NCBI GenBank assembly: GCA_033030425.1
Contig: JAUFSD010000001.1
Span: forward strand, 1,860,001-1,924,000
DNA length: 64,000 nucleotides
Direction: 5' to 3'
From: Verpa conica
Taxonomy: Eukaryota > Ascomycota > Pezizomycetes > Pezizales > Morchellaceae
Both the position numbers and the translations under genes were made by a program. A model generated the notes under the pieces. The model saw only the letters and a list, made by a program, of their open reading frames with translations, was not told where the DNA came from and did not search any database. Position 1 is the stretch's first letter. The number at the start of each line of letters is the position of its first letter. Positions 12,083 through 24,277 of this stretch are shown one piece after another.

Positions 12083-12100
12083 TCATAAGAGATCACTCGG
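12083..12100 (+). repeat. Bipartite motif, near copy
   Basis: TCAT-aaga-GATCACTCGG, 12 of 14 positions. Confidence 0.55.
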
Positions 12101-14027
12101 GCCGGAACCTTCCATACTTGTGGAGTACATAATGGTCCTAACGTTGATGCACGACATCCTAAAGAGGTTATGTATGTGCCCTTGATTGCTTTCGATAATG
12201 ACCCTAGAGTACTGATCGCCAAGGTATCCCATTCGGATTTATATGTAATCGACCCGAATTTTATGCACATAAGTATACTTATTTCAGTCAGGATGCCTTA
12301 ACCCGGAAAAGACGGAATAAATTTTTTTGTCTGGCAAAAAAAAAGTAATCATTTTATAGAAGACCCAATAAAGTAATTCTGCCTGCCATAATCGATTTTG
12401 AGACTGTGTCCAGCTTTGGGACGATCGAATTGTGTGGGGGCGGCGGGTGGCCATGGGCAAGCTTTTTCAGGCTCCCGAGTACCTGGAGACGATCTGCGCG
12501 CCCCCAGATTTCGAAATCATAACTTCGCATGTTACTGCTTAGCGAGCTTACACAGAAGATACTGCAGAGCTCTTGAATTTCTGGATTCCATTATTAAAGA
12601 TTTGTCACTTGGTGCGTGTGCTGTCGCAGGTTGATCTTCATTTCGCGTATAATTCAGCACATTGATATTCTCAGAATTACTCATTATGTAGTTTTTTAGG
12701 AATGCAGTTCTCAGAACAACGCCCGCTCTTGGAACCGGGTAACTATGAGCATACCCCTGTTCTCAGAACATCACCAGTAATGACTGAATATATACTAGAA
12801 AGCGATAGTGGTAGTATCTAAATATACTTAGGTAGCGCTAATTATTATTTTTAGACATTTCGAGTAGAATTTTAACTCACGGAAGAAGCCCACGAAGCGA
12901 AAAATACCTAAGTTCCCAACATTTTACCCCCTATATCTAGTTGTTGGGTCTTTTGAGCCTCTTAGGAAGTTACTCGCTTTCTGCAACATATATGACGTCT
13001 CTGGAGAAAAACAAGTAACTTATAAACCCCTGAAATTGGTTCTGCCACCTCAGGCTTCGCACCAGAAATAGTGTAGATATCCGAGAGTCGGTTATCGAAA
13101 TACCTCCTTCCCACCACATGGGTCATAGAGCTAAAGCTGAGAAGTCGCTGAGGACCTTAGAATAGGTCTCGAATCAAAGTCATTGGTGATACTTTTGGCG
13201 GACGGCTCGCTTCTCGTGACATACAATACCTCTGCATTATTCGTAATGTCTTATGCGGCGCAATTCCTATTGGCGCCCGTTATTTGGCTTTGCACTACTA
13301 ACCCACGTGTTAGAACACAAAACCGACCTCAATCGTGAGTGTATATTCAAGTCTAGTTTTAACAAGAAAGATCATGAAACGGAAACTTAAGGAGTACCTA
13401 CTGATGGAAACGGGTGTAAGCTTATATATCAGTAGCAGCCGCGTATCAGCCCTCCTGATGCAGGAGCAAGCCACAAAGAGGCACTCTCAGAAGAAAAAAG
13501 AAAAGAAGAGGCAGAGAAAAAGAAACGAAAGATAGAGGAGGTTGGCGCTGTTGCCTTGAGCAACCATGGGCCCACACAATGTGTCAGAGGGAGACGCAGT
13601 CACCAGCCCGCATCTTGCTTCCCAGTGCCGTTATACCGTGCAAGTCTCTAGGGAAAAAAAAATGCATCAAAGATGACCGAACTGCCATCAAAAGCTCGTT
13701 ACAAAGACCATCCCGCATGCCAAGATATTGTGTGGCTATCAGATTCCGGCGAAACACAAGATCGATTGTCCCGTTGCGTGCTTGCCACTATTTAGTTGGG
13801 TCTAATGTAAGGGAAATTAGGCGAGTGTCAGATCAGTTACAGCGCCTAGGGATACGTAAATCAGACAGTGGGGCGTTCATTGAGAACGAATAGACAGTCT
13901 AAGCACATACATGTGTAGAGTGATATCGGTGGCTAAAACATGGAGAATTCCGACCTACATTAGCCACGGGAAATAGACGCGCGGACTAGCACGATATCTC
14001 TCTTAGTGATTACTAAAGCTAGTTGCT

Positions 14028-14045
14028 TCATGTTATATCACTCGA
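14028..14045 (+). repeat. Bipartite motif, exact copy
   Basis: TCAT-gtta-TATCACTCGA. Confidence 0.75.
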
Positions 14046-15829
14046 TTCAACTTGGATCTAGAACTTTGGTTTTTTTATCTTAGGGTTAAGATTCCTTGGT
14101 AGTTTCCATACCTCTTTCGAAAAATTAACCTTGTGGCCAAATTCTGGTTGGTGCAGCACCTGTGTGACCTTTGAGGGCGTACGATATTGAGTTATGACTG
14201 TTTTCTTGATCTTTGCCCTAGAATTTCCATCAGACGTAGGCCTTGAGTCTTTTTACACTAAACTTTTCTATATCTTGAAGAATAGAAAATATTGCCACTT
14301 TTGACTCGTTGGGGGACACTATTATCGTTCTAGGTCAATTTGACTCATTTAGTGCATTTCTCGATAATTAACCAGTGATTTAGGGCTTCGGGTCACACCC
14401 GCCATGTCCTTTTAGGTTTATTCCCTATAATTCCCAATTAGGTGTTAATGTAAGCCTGCAGTTTTTTATCTTTGGATCACTCGGGGTCGCTTCTCGGCGC
14501 TACCATCTTACGATATTCCTGTTGGCTCCGCTGCTTTCTGCCAAGCTCCTTTTCCTAGCGTTCGTGGGAGAATAGGAACAGCTCGTATAGGAGGACTTCG
14601 GCGAGGTAAAAGAAAGGATATATCGGCAGTAGTACAAAGGAAGAATAAAAGCGTGAGATATATATTACAGCGATGAGTATAGGCCCGCTAGCTTGTGTCG
14701 AGATGATAAAAGTGCATTTAGATTCTTGATCATATGCCTAAATGAAGGCTACGCCACCTGTTGCTTTTCGTCAGAAGTAAGGCAAGAGCTGGCTCTAAGT
14801 ATGAAAAAGTCGTGGAGTGACTGCTAGAGGAGTATCAGAGGAGTCATAGGTTTATCGTAGACGTTGAGTATGGTTTTCTAGATGAAAGGGTAGATGAATG
14901 GTTGTGTTGAGATTAGGGAGGATACATGTAGACTGAAGTCTGAAGGTAAATTCCCAAAGTTGGCTATGTATGCTGTACGTAATGATTTGGAATTAATTTC
15001 TCCCGGTACTGTTGTATCACCCTCCACCCCTCCACAAAACTAAAGGAAGGGAAAGTGCAAACACAGCCACTTCTGAGGGGTTGGCACAAGCATTACGTTC
15101 CATCGTGAGATTGCTTGGATGCGTTTCGAATCCAGATTTTGTGGATTGATGTCGGGCGGGGTGAAGTTTTACCACGCGGGAAACTGCAAGCCTACAGTTG
15201 AACATTCTATCTTTAAAGCAGATCAGTGCCTGAAGCAGAGTAAATGTTACGAAGGGCAGGCCACGATGGATAATAGAATTCTGAGACGGGTCTGGCCACT
15301 CAGCTCCAGGAGTTTGTGTGTTCCTGTCATTGTTACACACAGCATTGCCTGGTGTCACCACGCCCAGCCGGGGGCACCAGGAAGCTTATTCGTCTCCCTG
15401 GCTATGTTTCAGATGCGCGGATAGCCACTAGTTGCATGCAGTTACGGCCAATGCCTCCCACTACCCACCACCACGTACTCGGCATTGGGAAAAGGACTGT
15501 TGGCGATGGCGGGTGCCCTTCGAGTTCGGAATCAGAGGGGTCTCTCGCATGGCCCGAACTGGCTCTGGGCACTTTTTCAGCCCTGCTAACTGTGGTCAGT
15601 GGTCACTGCTGTTTCGGGTGGCCCTTCTTTCATTGTTGTTGTCTCTCTGCGTCTCCCTCTTTACTCTCTAGTTTATGCAAACCTCCACAGCTAACGGCAC
15701 GTCGTCCACGTAGACGACCAACGACCGGCCACTTTTTTTTTCCGGGCAGCCATCCTATACATCCATCCGTCCGATCTATTCATACGAGTCGGGGGGTTAA
15801 CTTTTTCATCCCCCCCATACTTGCTCACT

Positions 15830-17340
15830 ATGCTGCTCGGGATGTACTATCATGCTCTTCTTTTGGTGGTTGTGATGGTGATGTTTATCTCTACCAGTAC
15901 ATCACTATGCGGGACGTCTAAGGACGCTAGGTTTGCCTTACGGAAGTTAAAGGGACGGACAGGGTCAGAACCGACTTCATTATACAGGCAACCTATACCC
16001 GAGTTAAAGAGGCGGCAGACAAGTTATGTTACAGACGTATGTTATGATAGTGAATGGTTCTGGTGGTGGAAAGGAGTTATGCTGAGTATATTAAGTTTAC
16101 TACGGAGTTCGAAGATATAACTATACAACCCAGTAGTTCTGAGGTAAGCTAGCGGGTTTAATTTGCGTTTTGTTCTAGGCGGACACTAATGCCACATCAT
16201 AGACTACGGTGGTGTTAACAATCACATCTCAATTATCAGTTACTCCCACACCCCCTCCCTCATCATCAAGTAAGTTTTCTTGAACTTTAGAAGGTGTCTG
16301 CGCGTCGGATATAAACATTTGTAAACAGGTTCGGAGACCCCAACATCGACATCCGAACCAAAATCTACAATAACTGCGCCACCTAAACATGGGTGTGACA
16401 CTGGCTTCTCTCTTTGTTCTGATGAATATAATGGTATGAATTGCCTCTAGATGAAAGGAACATGACAATTGCTGATCAGAACGTAATAGGAGGGTGCTGT
16501 ATGGATGGGTACACGTGTGCAGTAGATAGTTGCATTCCGCCTGCAACCGCTACAAGAGAGCAACGGGTCTGCTCCACAGGATCATATCTATGTCCTGCAT
16601 CAGTAAACTATGGTTGCTGTCCAGGGGGTTATGATTGTGGTGCCAGTCAATGCCTCGCTACTGGTCAGATGTCAATTACAAGTACAATGACAGTCACAAC
16701 AACAGATGCTGCAGGGTCTAAGATCATGTCAACTGCTTCTACAGTCATAACAGACCCCGCCATCGGAAAAGCTACTGAATTAAATCTTGCGGCAAAGCAG
16801 CCCACAAAAATAATTACCGCTCCGGTTGCACCCTCAAGTCCTGCAGGATCTGGTACACCAATTTCTGGCGCTGTAGTCGGTGGGATCGTTGCTGGCTGTG
16901 TTGCTGGGATCTCGATCTTCGTTATTTTAGGCTGGTGTACGTATCGTCGGATTGGGTCCCGTGGGAACAACGACCCCCCATTAGGGGTAGCAACTACAAA
17001 TTTTTATGATCCTACAGCCTCAGTTTCAAGGACTCCAGGGAGTGGGTCTTCTGCTCGTTATCACTCTGTTACGCAAGAACATGGGTACTTTCCAAAGCAA
17101 CCACTTCACGGGATCCCGGTATCCTCAGCAATCCCACCGCCCCCACTAGGAATGGCAGAAATGGCAGAGAATTTGGCTCCATACCCGCAACAAGGTCATA
17201 CGGAATGGTGGGGAGACGGTTCCCATCAGATTGCTGGAGAATTACCGGGGGATGGTAGGCAAGATCCAGTGTACGAGATTGAAGGGACAATGCCAGCGAA
17301 AAACACGAGGAGATGGAGTAGGCCATTCTTAGGGCGGTAG
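15830..17340 (+). CDS. Secreted Cys-rich, single-pass membrane protein with SKG6-like segment
   Basis: Four exons by eye: 15830-16036, 16203-16269, 16329-16433 and 16490-17340; phases close to 409 aa. Residues 1-26 form a signal peptide (MLLGMYYHALLLVVVMVMF). A Thr/Ser/Pro stalk follows. Two Cys modules come next: CDTGFSLCSDEYNGGCCMDG and a second beginning CSTGSYLCPAS, ending YGCCPGGYDCG. After them is a Ser/Thr region, then one transmembrane helix near residues 250-277 (GAVVGGIVAGCVAGISIFV) followed by basic residues and a Pro-rich cytoplasmic tail. This matches the architecture of fungal wall-surface proteins with an SKG6/AXL2-type transmembrane segment; a sensor or adhesion role is inferred. 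The 56-nt third intron, with a GCTGATC branch site, is required to join CSDEYNG to GCCMDG; a model starting near 16441 would begin inside it. Confidence 0.75.
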
Positions 17341-19750
17341 CCATCAAGGATGAATTTCATCTGTTTTCATTTATTTTACGGTTTATAGGTTTAGTATTTC
17401 GGTTTTTCTTTTTGGTTTCTTTTTTTTGGGTGGGGTTTGGTGTTCAATCGTCTGTCGCTTCTTGTATAACAATCTTGGCCCGGGACTTAGAGCCAGGCCT
17501 TTTTCCTCTTTCTGCATCTCGGTGGTCGATTTTAGGCTGTCTTTCGTTATTTAGCGATCTTGATTGGTTTTTCTGTGAGCACTTTCGCTTCTTTTATCTA
17601 TATTTATTCCAGTCCTAGTTTATTTCTCATCTCTGCATCATGTGCATGGACATGTAAGGATCAGGTTGGCTGTTTTGTTGACTTTTTCTAGCTTGCTTTC
17701 CGCTGCTTCCTTGGTTAGACTAGGGGCACGTGGGCTTAGATTGTTTTTTTTTGTTTTAACTTATGAGAAGGGAACTTTCTAGGTGGTATTATGGTATTGA
17801 GAGTGTGGAGGAGTGGGGAGGGGTGAGTAAAAATGCGACTGATATCCAATTCATTATACTAGTAGGTGGACTTTTGATCTGCTTAAATATCACTATAAAG
17901 ATAAGCTGGAATGGACTCCTACGGTGGATAAACAAGCTATTCAGCTTCTGGAGTTAGTGATTGAATCATATATTATCACTCGTTATGAGAATAGATTGCT
18001 AGAGGAGTCCGTAATGGGACATCTTATGGGTATATGAGCAGGGGTGAATATTGGGTAATAGAGGGGCCAAACTGAAGGGCATCTAGAATAAGGTATTTTG
18101 GTATTAGAGAGCCCTAAGGGGGCACTTGAACCCTCCACTTGGTACTCCTAACTTCTACATCAATAGTTTATGGACAACCTTTAGATTAAGTCTATAAGTG
18201 TGAGGCTATATTCTTCTCGAGGATCCGGGCTCAAATTCGGGTCTAGTCTCATACTACCTTTTCTACGCGCATAGTGGAGGGTCTGGTGTATTTACTACCA
18301 GAGTTTGCCAAATTCCCTTTTCGGGGTAGATCTTGGAAACCTTTTTTGGGTATCCCGGGGTTTTTCTTGGTACTACTGGTCAAACCTGGCCGGTGTCCCG
18401 GAAATCACCGGAGTACTTCCAGGAGGGACTTGCCTTAAGGAGGTATTCCGGGCAATCATTTCATTTGCGGGACAGAGAGTAGCTTATCCGCGGAAAAAGT
18501 GGGGGGGGGGGGTAATAGCTTTGGAATGACAAGTGCGTATTGATAAAGCGGGGGGTCTAGGAAATATAATTCGTTTACGTGGTCTATTTTTAACCGTAGG
18601 GCCGGGAAATATAAAAAGTGCAAGTAGTGGTAATGAGCGCATGGAGTGTATGATGAGGTACGTATGGTCACCGTATCCAGTGATTATTTGTAATTGAGGT
18701 AGTGGTTTGACCCGAGTTAAAAACTGTTGCTACAGAAATCTCTCAAACACTAGTCTCCGGTAGAATTAATGCGAAAATGCGTCACCCAGGACTCTGATTT
18801 GATTGGCATTTGATGTCCTCAACAAAGATTCTAGTAGTGGGGACTAGCCACAAAACCCTTGCTCGCTGGCCTTGTTTTCGCAATATTCTACCGGAGGCTA
18901 TATGGATAAGTGTTATCTCGAAATGACTTCTTATTATTATTTCTCGGTCTGTAGTTCAAACTTGATAGTTCTAGGGGAACCACTAAATACGAGTCCATGT
19001 GTTGTTTTAAGCCATATACATAGCTACATTAGTAGGCTGATCTTTTCGTTATGTGTCAGAATACTTACCAGCCGGGAATAATATTTTATTTATCTTTGAT
19101 CAAGAGAGGTAAAGATTTTCACATATTTTACCCACTAGCTCCTTTTTCTTTTCTTTTTAGAGTGCTTGCTCGATTTTACTCGCGAGGTTTCGATAGACAT
19201 CTTACTACGGGGCCCAATATCAATCATTGGAGGGAAGGAGGCGGGGGGGGGTTCTTGGCGTGCATGGAATATGTATCTTTCCATTTTAGGTGTAAATATT
19301 AGGTGACTTTTTAAGTATGAGTAATAATGGAGGTTATTCGTACTTATTTCTCCCCTCAGCTTCTAAACGATACAATAAAGTTGTATTACTGTACTTTGTG
19401 TAGTGGGGCTGATTCTTAGCTTTGGAAAGTCTTAATACCTATCAATGATGATGAGTAAGAGATCGAGTGGCTGGTTCTATTTTAGTAGGGTTTTAGGGGA
19501 CAATATTTGCTGGATTCTACCCTAGCTGTAACGTTTTTTATTTGTTTTATTTTCTCATTATCTCCATGAAATATTCCCGCAGTACTCTTCTTCTATCCTT
19601 ACTATTATTTTTCAGAGGCGCTATCTATTGTAGGTCTAGAGTAATGCTCGTTTATGACCGGTTGCCGGGTACCGCGCTAGTCTGTAACAATACCGTACTC
19701 AACCCCAAAACATCCCAGATATTATAATCTACTCGGCAAGCCGAGAACAT
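17341..19750. other. Intergenic region
   Basis: T-rich 3' flank of the preceding gene, then no supported CDS. One near copy of the bipartite motif lies at 17966-17983, and G runs occur near 18501 and 19244. Confidence 0.5.
17966..17983 (+). repeat. Bipartite motif, near copy
   Basis: TCAT-atat-TATCACTCGT, 13 of 14 positions; only the last base differs. Confidence 0.65.
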
Positions 19751-19823
19751 GCCTCGCTAGCTCAATCGGTAGAGCGTGAGACTCTTAATCTCAAGGTTGC
19801 GGGTTCGACCCCCGCGTGGGGCT
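19751..19823 (+). tRNA. tRNA-Lys (anticodon CTT)
   Basis: Base-for-base identical to the gene at 2568-2640, opposite strand. It has CTT in the anticodon loop, no intron, and a TTTT tract about 12 bp downstream as probable polymerase III terminator. Confidence 0.97.
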
Positions 19824-20186
19824 CTTCTGAGTCTTCTTTTGTCTGTTTATCTCTTACTTTGACGGGCTCTGAGGTGTGATCCCTCCCCCTAGTTGTAAGA
19901 TCTCTTCCGATATAACTAGTATATCTCAATCCTAGTCTCGACGTGGTAGCGTAGGAATATTATCTCTAATTTCCCATACTACCTAAATGATGTTCCTTAC
20001 TTTTTTCTCCTCTTTGATAAATGAAACGGTTTTATACGTATCTGCTGCACAACCATAAACATAAACTTGGTATTATATCTGTCCACCATCAGCCCGCGTC
20101 TCACCTTAAGCTCAAGCCATTATTATTCGTGTGTACCTACAGGTACAAAAAAACAAAAAAACAAAAAAAAACCTCCTCTTCCGCCA
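19824..20186. other. Intergenic, 3' side of the polo-box gene
   Basis: Contains an A-rich (CAAAAAA) tract near 20145-20170; nothing else is seen. Confidence 0.5.
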
Positions 20187-22137
20187 CTATAGACCCTGAT
20201 CAACAAACCTCTTTACCCTCTCCCTCACTTTCTTCATCTCCATTCCCCTCTTCAATACCTTACTCGTGCCACCCCTCTCAATCCATACCGCGTCACCACT
20301 CGTAGGATCAATCTCAAGTCGTACGCCGTCAAGGAATAGCATACTCCACCAACCATTATCACTAGCACGTCTACACCACCCTACATTAGGGACAAAAGTA
20401 GTGGTAGCGTCTATCCGGAATGTTTTATCTAAATCCGGTGCATGGGTATCAGAACTTGCAGAGTCACGAGAAGACGAGTTTCGAGATGGTGATACCATCT
20501 CTGCACGTTTCCGGATAGTTGTAGTTTCGTCAGAGTCTGATGCGATGATTTCTTCGTCTTCCTCATCTTCTGTTTGTTCCGCCTCTTCGAGGACACGGTT
20601 ACATGCACTCCACATGCGCTGTGCCCGGTCAATTACTTTCTCATAGCGGGCTGTGGGTTCTCGTATTGGTTTTCCATTTTTGAAGATGCGGACTTTGTCG
20701 CCTCGATCGCCTTTGATTTCTACTACTATTCCGCCCTCTGGTGCGCCTTCTTTCAATGCTTCGAAGCGGCCATCGCCCCAGCGGCGTCCCAGCCACACTG
20801 CACCGCCGCCAAACTTTTCGCGAACTTCGACTCGGCCGACGATGGTGCCTTTCTTGACGACGTCGACAAAGTGTTTAGCATAACGGACTGCTTGAAGGTG
20901 CTTTAGTGGGAGGTCCTCAATTTCGTATGTGTTGCGAGATCCGGATTCGTGGTCAGTGACAGTGACAGGGAGGCCGTGAGTAGGAATTATGTAGGTGTAT
21001 TTCCCACCGCCTTTGAGCTCAGCTAAGTTACGGAGTTGGAGGGTAATGAAGCCGGAAGAGCGAGAGTTTGTGGGCGTCAGGGATACGATAGCGGTTTTTG
21101 AATGGTGGGTTAGTGGGGTGAGGTGGGAGAGGGTAAATGCATATTGATGGACAAAGCTTGCGGGGGAGTTGGAGGACGTGGAGGATGAGGAGTGAGGTTT
21201 GGGTAGATTTTGTCGGGGTTTCTGGGATGATGGTTGTTGCCGGGATGAATTCTGGGGATGGGATCGACGACGGGGTTGAGGTTGGGGTGTAGGAAGGAGG
21301 GCTTCGAAGTGGGCGCGGAAGGCGCGCATGTGCTGGAGGGGTGAGATATCTTGGTTAGGTAATGGAGGATGGAGAATTGGGGCTGGTGAGATTGTTGGAG
21401 CTTTATGTGCTGGAACCTTCTGAGGTGCTGGTGAAGGGGTGGTGAGGGATGAAAACTTTCGGTGTAGGAGCGATAAAGGTGGGGCAGGGAGGGGTGTAAA
21501 CTGTGGGTCTGGGTTCTTGTGAGAGAGAAGGAGGGTTGATATTGAAGGTTGATTTCGTTTATTGGAATTTGAAACTGGTATTTATGTTAATATTGATCAG
21601 AGGATGTATAAGGACCGAAATACCAGTACCAGTAGCTGTAGTCTCATCTTCCGTGTCTTCATCCACGGGACTCGCTGCTTTTGCCCGTCTATCGTTTACA
21701 TACTCCTCCTCCAATGCCTCAATCTCCTTTTCTCTTCTCTTTCGTTCCTGGTATGAATGGCTCGCCGGAGACCTATTCCCCAAGTCAACCGGCGAAGTAT
21801 TGGTCACAGCTGCCGTATCTTCAGGTGAGTCCCCCACCTTCCCATCTCTGTAGATTTCGAAGTCCGATTTCCGTCTCCTTCTGGTGGGTTGCCCTTCTTT
21901 TAGTTTCTGTGAGACCCCATTCCTTTCAATAGCTGCCAGGACATCCCTCTCCTTACGGCCTCGAAGGCGACGCTCGGGAACCCGGGTGGGTAGACCGGTA
22001 AGAGTCTCGTCAGCGCTCATCATATCCTGAAGAGTAGGCACCGAGCGGTGCTTCCTAGGAGACTTTTGAGACTGCATTGTGGATACATAGGTGGAGTTTG
22101 TGGAGTCTGGTACCATGGTACGTTGTGACGTCGCCAT
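20187..22137 (-). CDS. PLK4-type polo-box protein without a kinase domain
   Basis: Two exons, 22137-21630 and 21574-20187 (alternative donor at 21624), 631 aa. The 3' exon stays open far upstream of its first ATG, to an acceptor at 21575, so it belongs with the upstream exon. The first 170 residues are basic and disordered, with no Gly-loop, HRD or DFG. At about 310-410 a segment resembles the first cryptic polo box of PLK4/SAK: SHLTPLTHHSKTAIVSL, then IEDLPLKHLQAVRYAKHFV. At about 415-505 it continues like the second (KVRIFKNGKP, then a helix IDRAQRMWSACNRVLEE). At about 560-631 FVPNVGWC..WWSMLFLDGV resembles the third polo box. In PLK4 these modules dimerise and bind scaffolds at centrioles; a spindle-pole-body adaptor role is my inference. 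It is divergent from the THO1-like gene. Confidence 0.65.
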
Positions 22138-22770
22138 CGTCGTGGTGATAGTTGCCGTTGTCGTTGTCGTCGTCGTCGTCGTCGCCGGGCTAGCTCGTGT
22201 TGTTTGCCCTCGTTAGTGTAAACAAAGAAGCGCGCTGGATAGCTGATCATGTGACCTAGACCGGGTAACATCGCGTTCTGGTTTGTCCTGTTTGTATTGG
22301 GATTCTCAATCACAATATCCTATTCTGCTCTCTAGTCATTCTGTCGATCCTGCTCTTCTTCCTGTCTTCTCTCCTCTCTCGTCCTCTCCTCTCCTCCTCT
22401 CTTCATCCTCATCTTCTCTCCGTTCATCTCATCAGATTTCATCCTCTTCATCCTTTTCACCCTCTTCATCCTTACTCACTCTACAAAGTCGTTAATCCTA
22501 GCAACTCCTTGATACTGCATCACGTGATCAAGACGTTAACCTTGCCCACGCCACGTTCTGCGTTGTTCACTCCTCCTTGGGTTGTTCAGCCCCCTCATCG
22601 CCCTCTCAATCACAACAACACAGCCTCATCTCTATCCACCCTCCTCGCGTCCTTTTTTCTTCTTATCAAGCTTCTTTTTTCCTTCCTCACAACAACTTCA
22701 TCTCCCTACAACACACATCCTCTCCCCCTTCAACAACTACCCACACTCCTTCACATCTAAATCACACCCA
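22138..22770. promoter_or_regulatory. Divergent promoter between polo-box and THO1-like genes
   Basis: A 633-bp shared upstream region. It has a (GTC)n tract at about 22150-22190 on the left and a strongly C/T-rich stretch at 22330-22500 and 22620-22760, typical of fungal housekeeping promoters and 5' UTRs. The reading frame of the downstream gene is open here, but its composition looks like leader. Confidence 0.5.
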
Positions 22771-23790
22771 ATGTCTTCTCCCACAGACTACTCTAAACTC
22801 AAAGTCACCGAGCTTCGCGATGCTCTCCAAAAACGCAACCTCTCAATAACGGGTGTCAAAGCGGAGCTCATCGCGCGCCTCACCTCCGCCGACGCTACCA
22901 CAGATGCTCCTTCCCCTGCTGCGAATAAAACCCATCTTCCTACTGCCGATGACTACGAGGTAGACTGGGATGATAATGATGATCCTGCCCCAGCCACCAC
23001 AACCACCACTGTCCCTACTACCGCGCCGGTCGCGGTCACACCTGCGGAATCGGCTCCTAAACCTGCCGAGTCAGCGACTCCTGCGAAAACAGCAACCGAG
23101 GAGAAGCCAAAGAAGAAATTTGCTTCCATTGCTGCACTTTTTGAGACCCCTGCTACCGCGGCTACTACTACCCCGGCCGCGAAGACACCTACAAAACCGG
23201 TAAAGGATGCGCAAAACTCGCAATCACCATCCTCACCATCAACTGTGACTGATGAGGCGAATACCAGCACCGCAACGACTAGCGCCCCTGCCAAACCAGA
23301 GCCCTCATTCGCTGCTGGCCTTGAGGCATCCTCGCTAGACGTTGAACTTGAGCGTCGTAAAGCTCGTGCTAAGCGGTTCGGTATGGACGAAGATACCACT
23401 ACCAATGAGGCCACCAAGAAGCTTGAGCGTGAGAAAAGATTCGGTAACGCTACTACGGAAGATGTTCCAGAAAAGAAAGAGGTCGTCAAAGGCCTCGACT
23501 CAGCACTTCCCGAGCATAGACGTGAGAGGAAGCGTGGTCCTCCTGCCCAAGCTGAGGGTGGGAGAGGTGGTAAGAGGAGCAGAGGCGGTAATAATAATGG
23601 TAATAATAATGGTAGCGGTGCTGGTCGTGGTGGTGACCGTGACAGGCGGCCGCAGGTCCCTAGGAGGGCTACTGGGGGTATCCAGAAGCCTAGCTCGCAA
23701 AAATCTGGAGGGTACAAGGCGATCTTGGACGACCCAACTGAGAAGGCAAAGGCGGAAGCTCGTGCAAGGAAGTTTGGTGTCGCTCAGTAA
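22771..23790 (+). CDS. THO1: THO1/SARNP-like SAP-domain protein
   Basis: 339 aa from ATG 22771 (MSSPTDYSKLKVTELRDALQ). The 63 upstream in-frame codons are Ser/Pro/Phe-rich leader-like sequence and were rejected. Residues about 6-45 form a SAP domain (YSKLKVTELRDALQKRN, then GVKAELIARL), which binds AT-rich DNA and RNA. A Thr/Pro/Ala linker follows. The C-terminal half has the repeated Tho1/CIP29 signature: RRKARAKRFGM, KLEREKRFG, then ARARKFG at the end. A Gly/Asn/Arg stretch near 270-300 is RGG-like. Yeast Tho1 and human SARNP act with the THO/TREX complex and Sub2/UAP56 in mRNP assembly and export. Single exon, unlike most neighbours. Confidence 0.88.
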   Translation: MSSPTDYSKLKVTELRDALQKRNLSITGVKAELIARLTSADATTDAPSPAANKTHLPTADDYEVDWDDNDDPAPATTTTTVPTTAPVAVTPAESAPKPAESATPAKTATEEKPKKKFASIAALFETPATAATTTPAAKTPTKPVKDAQNSQSPSSPSTVTDEANTSTATTSAPAKPEPSFAAGLEASSLDVELERRKARAKRFGMDEDTTTNEATKKLEREKRFGNATTEDVPEKKEVVKGLDSALPEHRRERKRGPPAQAEGGRGGKRSRGGNNNGNNNGSGAGRGGDRDRRPQVPRRATGGIQKPSSQKSGGYKAILDDPTEKAKAEARARKFGVAQ

Positions 23791-24277
23791 TTGATGTGTT
23801 GTACTTAATTTTGACTCTGGTTTTTTTTATATTTTCTTCCTTTTTATGAGACTTCTTTTCTTGTTTTGTTTAAAATTACTTTTCATGTTTGTTGAGGATT
23901 ATGAGGGTATGAGGTGGATATGGGGATAATTGTTTCCTTTTTCAAGAGTTTGTCAAAAAAAAAGTCTGGTGCGGAAGTCAATGATAAATAGAAGCGAAAG
24001 GTTTCTTTTAAAAACAAAACTCTTAGACATAAGAACGTCCAACCGGCTACTCTGTGGGGGATTCTGCTAGACAAACCCGGTTAGTGGCGATCTATACTCC
24101 AAGGTGTCCTCGCCTAGGGGGCTATATCATATCACATTTCCATGCACGCTGTGGCTTTGATTCTGGGCTCAATTACAGATCCCACCAGCAGAACAATCCC
24201 AACGGTATCAAGTGGGGTCACAACACATTAACCTTCCTAAATACTAACGGCCGGTCGAAAAGCAGTACCAAAACACC
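23791..24277. promoter_or_regulatory. Intergenic, 3' flank and methyltransferase promoter
   Basis: T-rich 3' flank of the THO1-like gene, followed by the upstream region of the methyltransferase gene. The proposed start codon sits in a good context (caccATGG). Confidence 0.45.

Larger units (their letters stand above)
7543..15829. other. 8.3-kb gene-poor tract
   Basis: No ORF here has a recognisable domain or supportable splice structure. Short GC-richer islands around 12.45 kb, 13.5-13.75 kb and 15.1-15.7 kb are flanked by AT-rich DNA and may be relics. Simple repeats: (TTCTGCTA)n near 8035-8062 and (TTGAGA)4 at 10027-10051. Three bipartite motifs are present. Confidence 0.5.

Noticed and set aside
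13400..13760. Lys/Glu-rich frame followed by a short coherent-looking stretch, possibly a transposase relic
   Set aside because: Broken by stops, with no catalytic motif; not enough to call a pseudogene.
15017..15921. Overlapping open frames on both strands in a GC-richer island
   Set aside because: No domain, no consistent splice sites, and several frames compete equally.
22582..22770. 63-codon N-terminal extension of the THO1-like protein
   Set aside because: Its composition is C/T-rich leader sequence, and the family begins a few residues before the SAP domain.
22953..23717. Minus-strand 254-aa frame opposite THO1
   Set aside because: Shadow of a biased coding sequence; it shows only Val/Ala/Ser runs.
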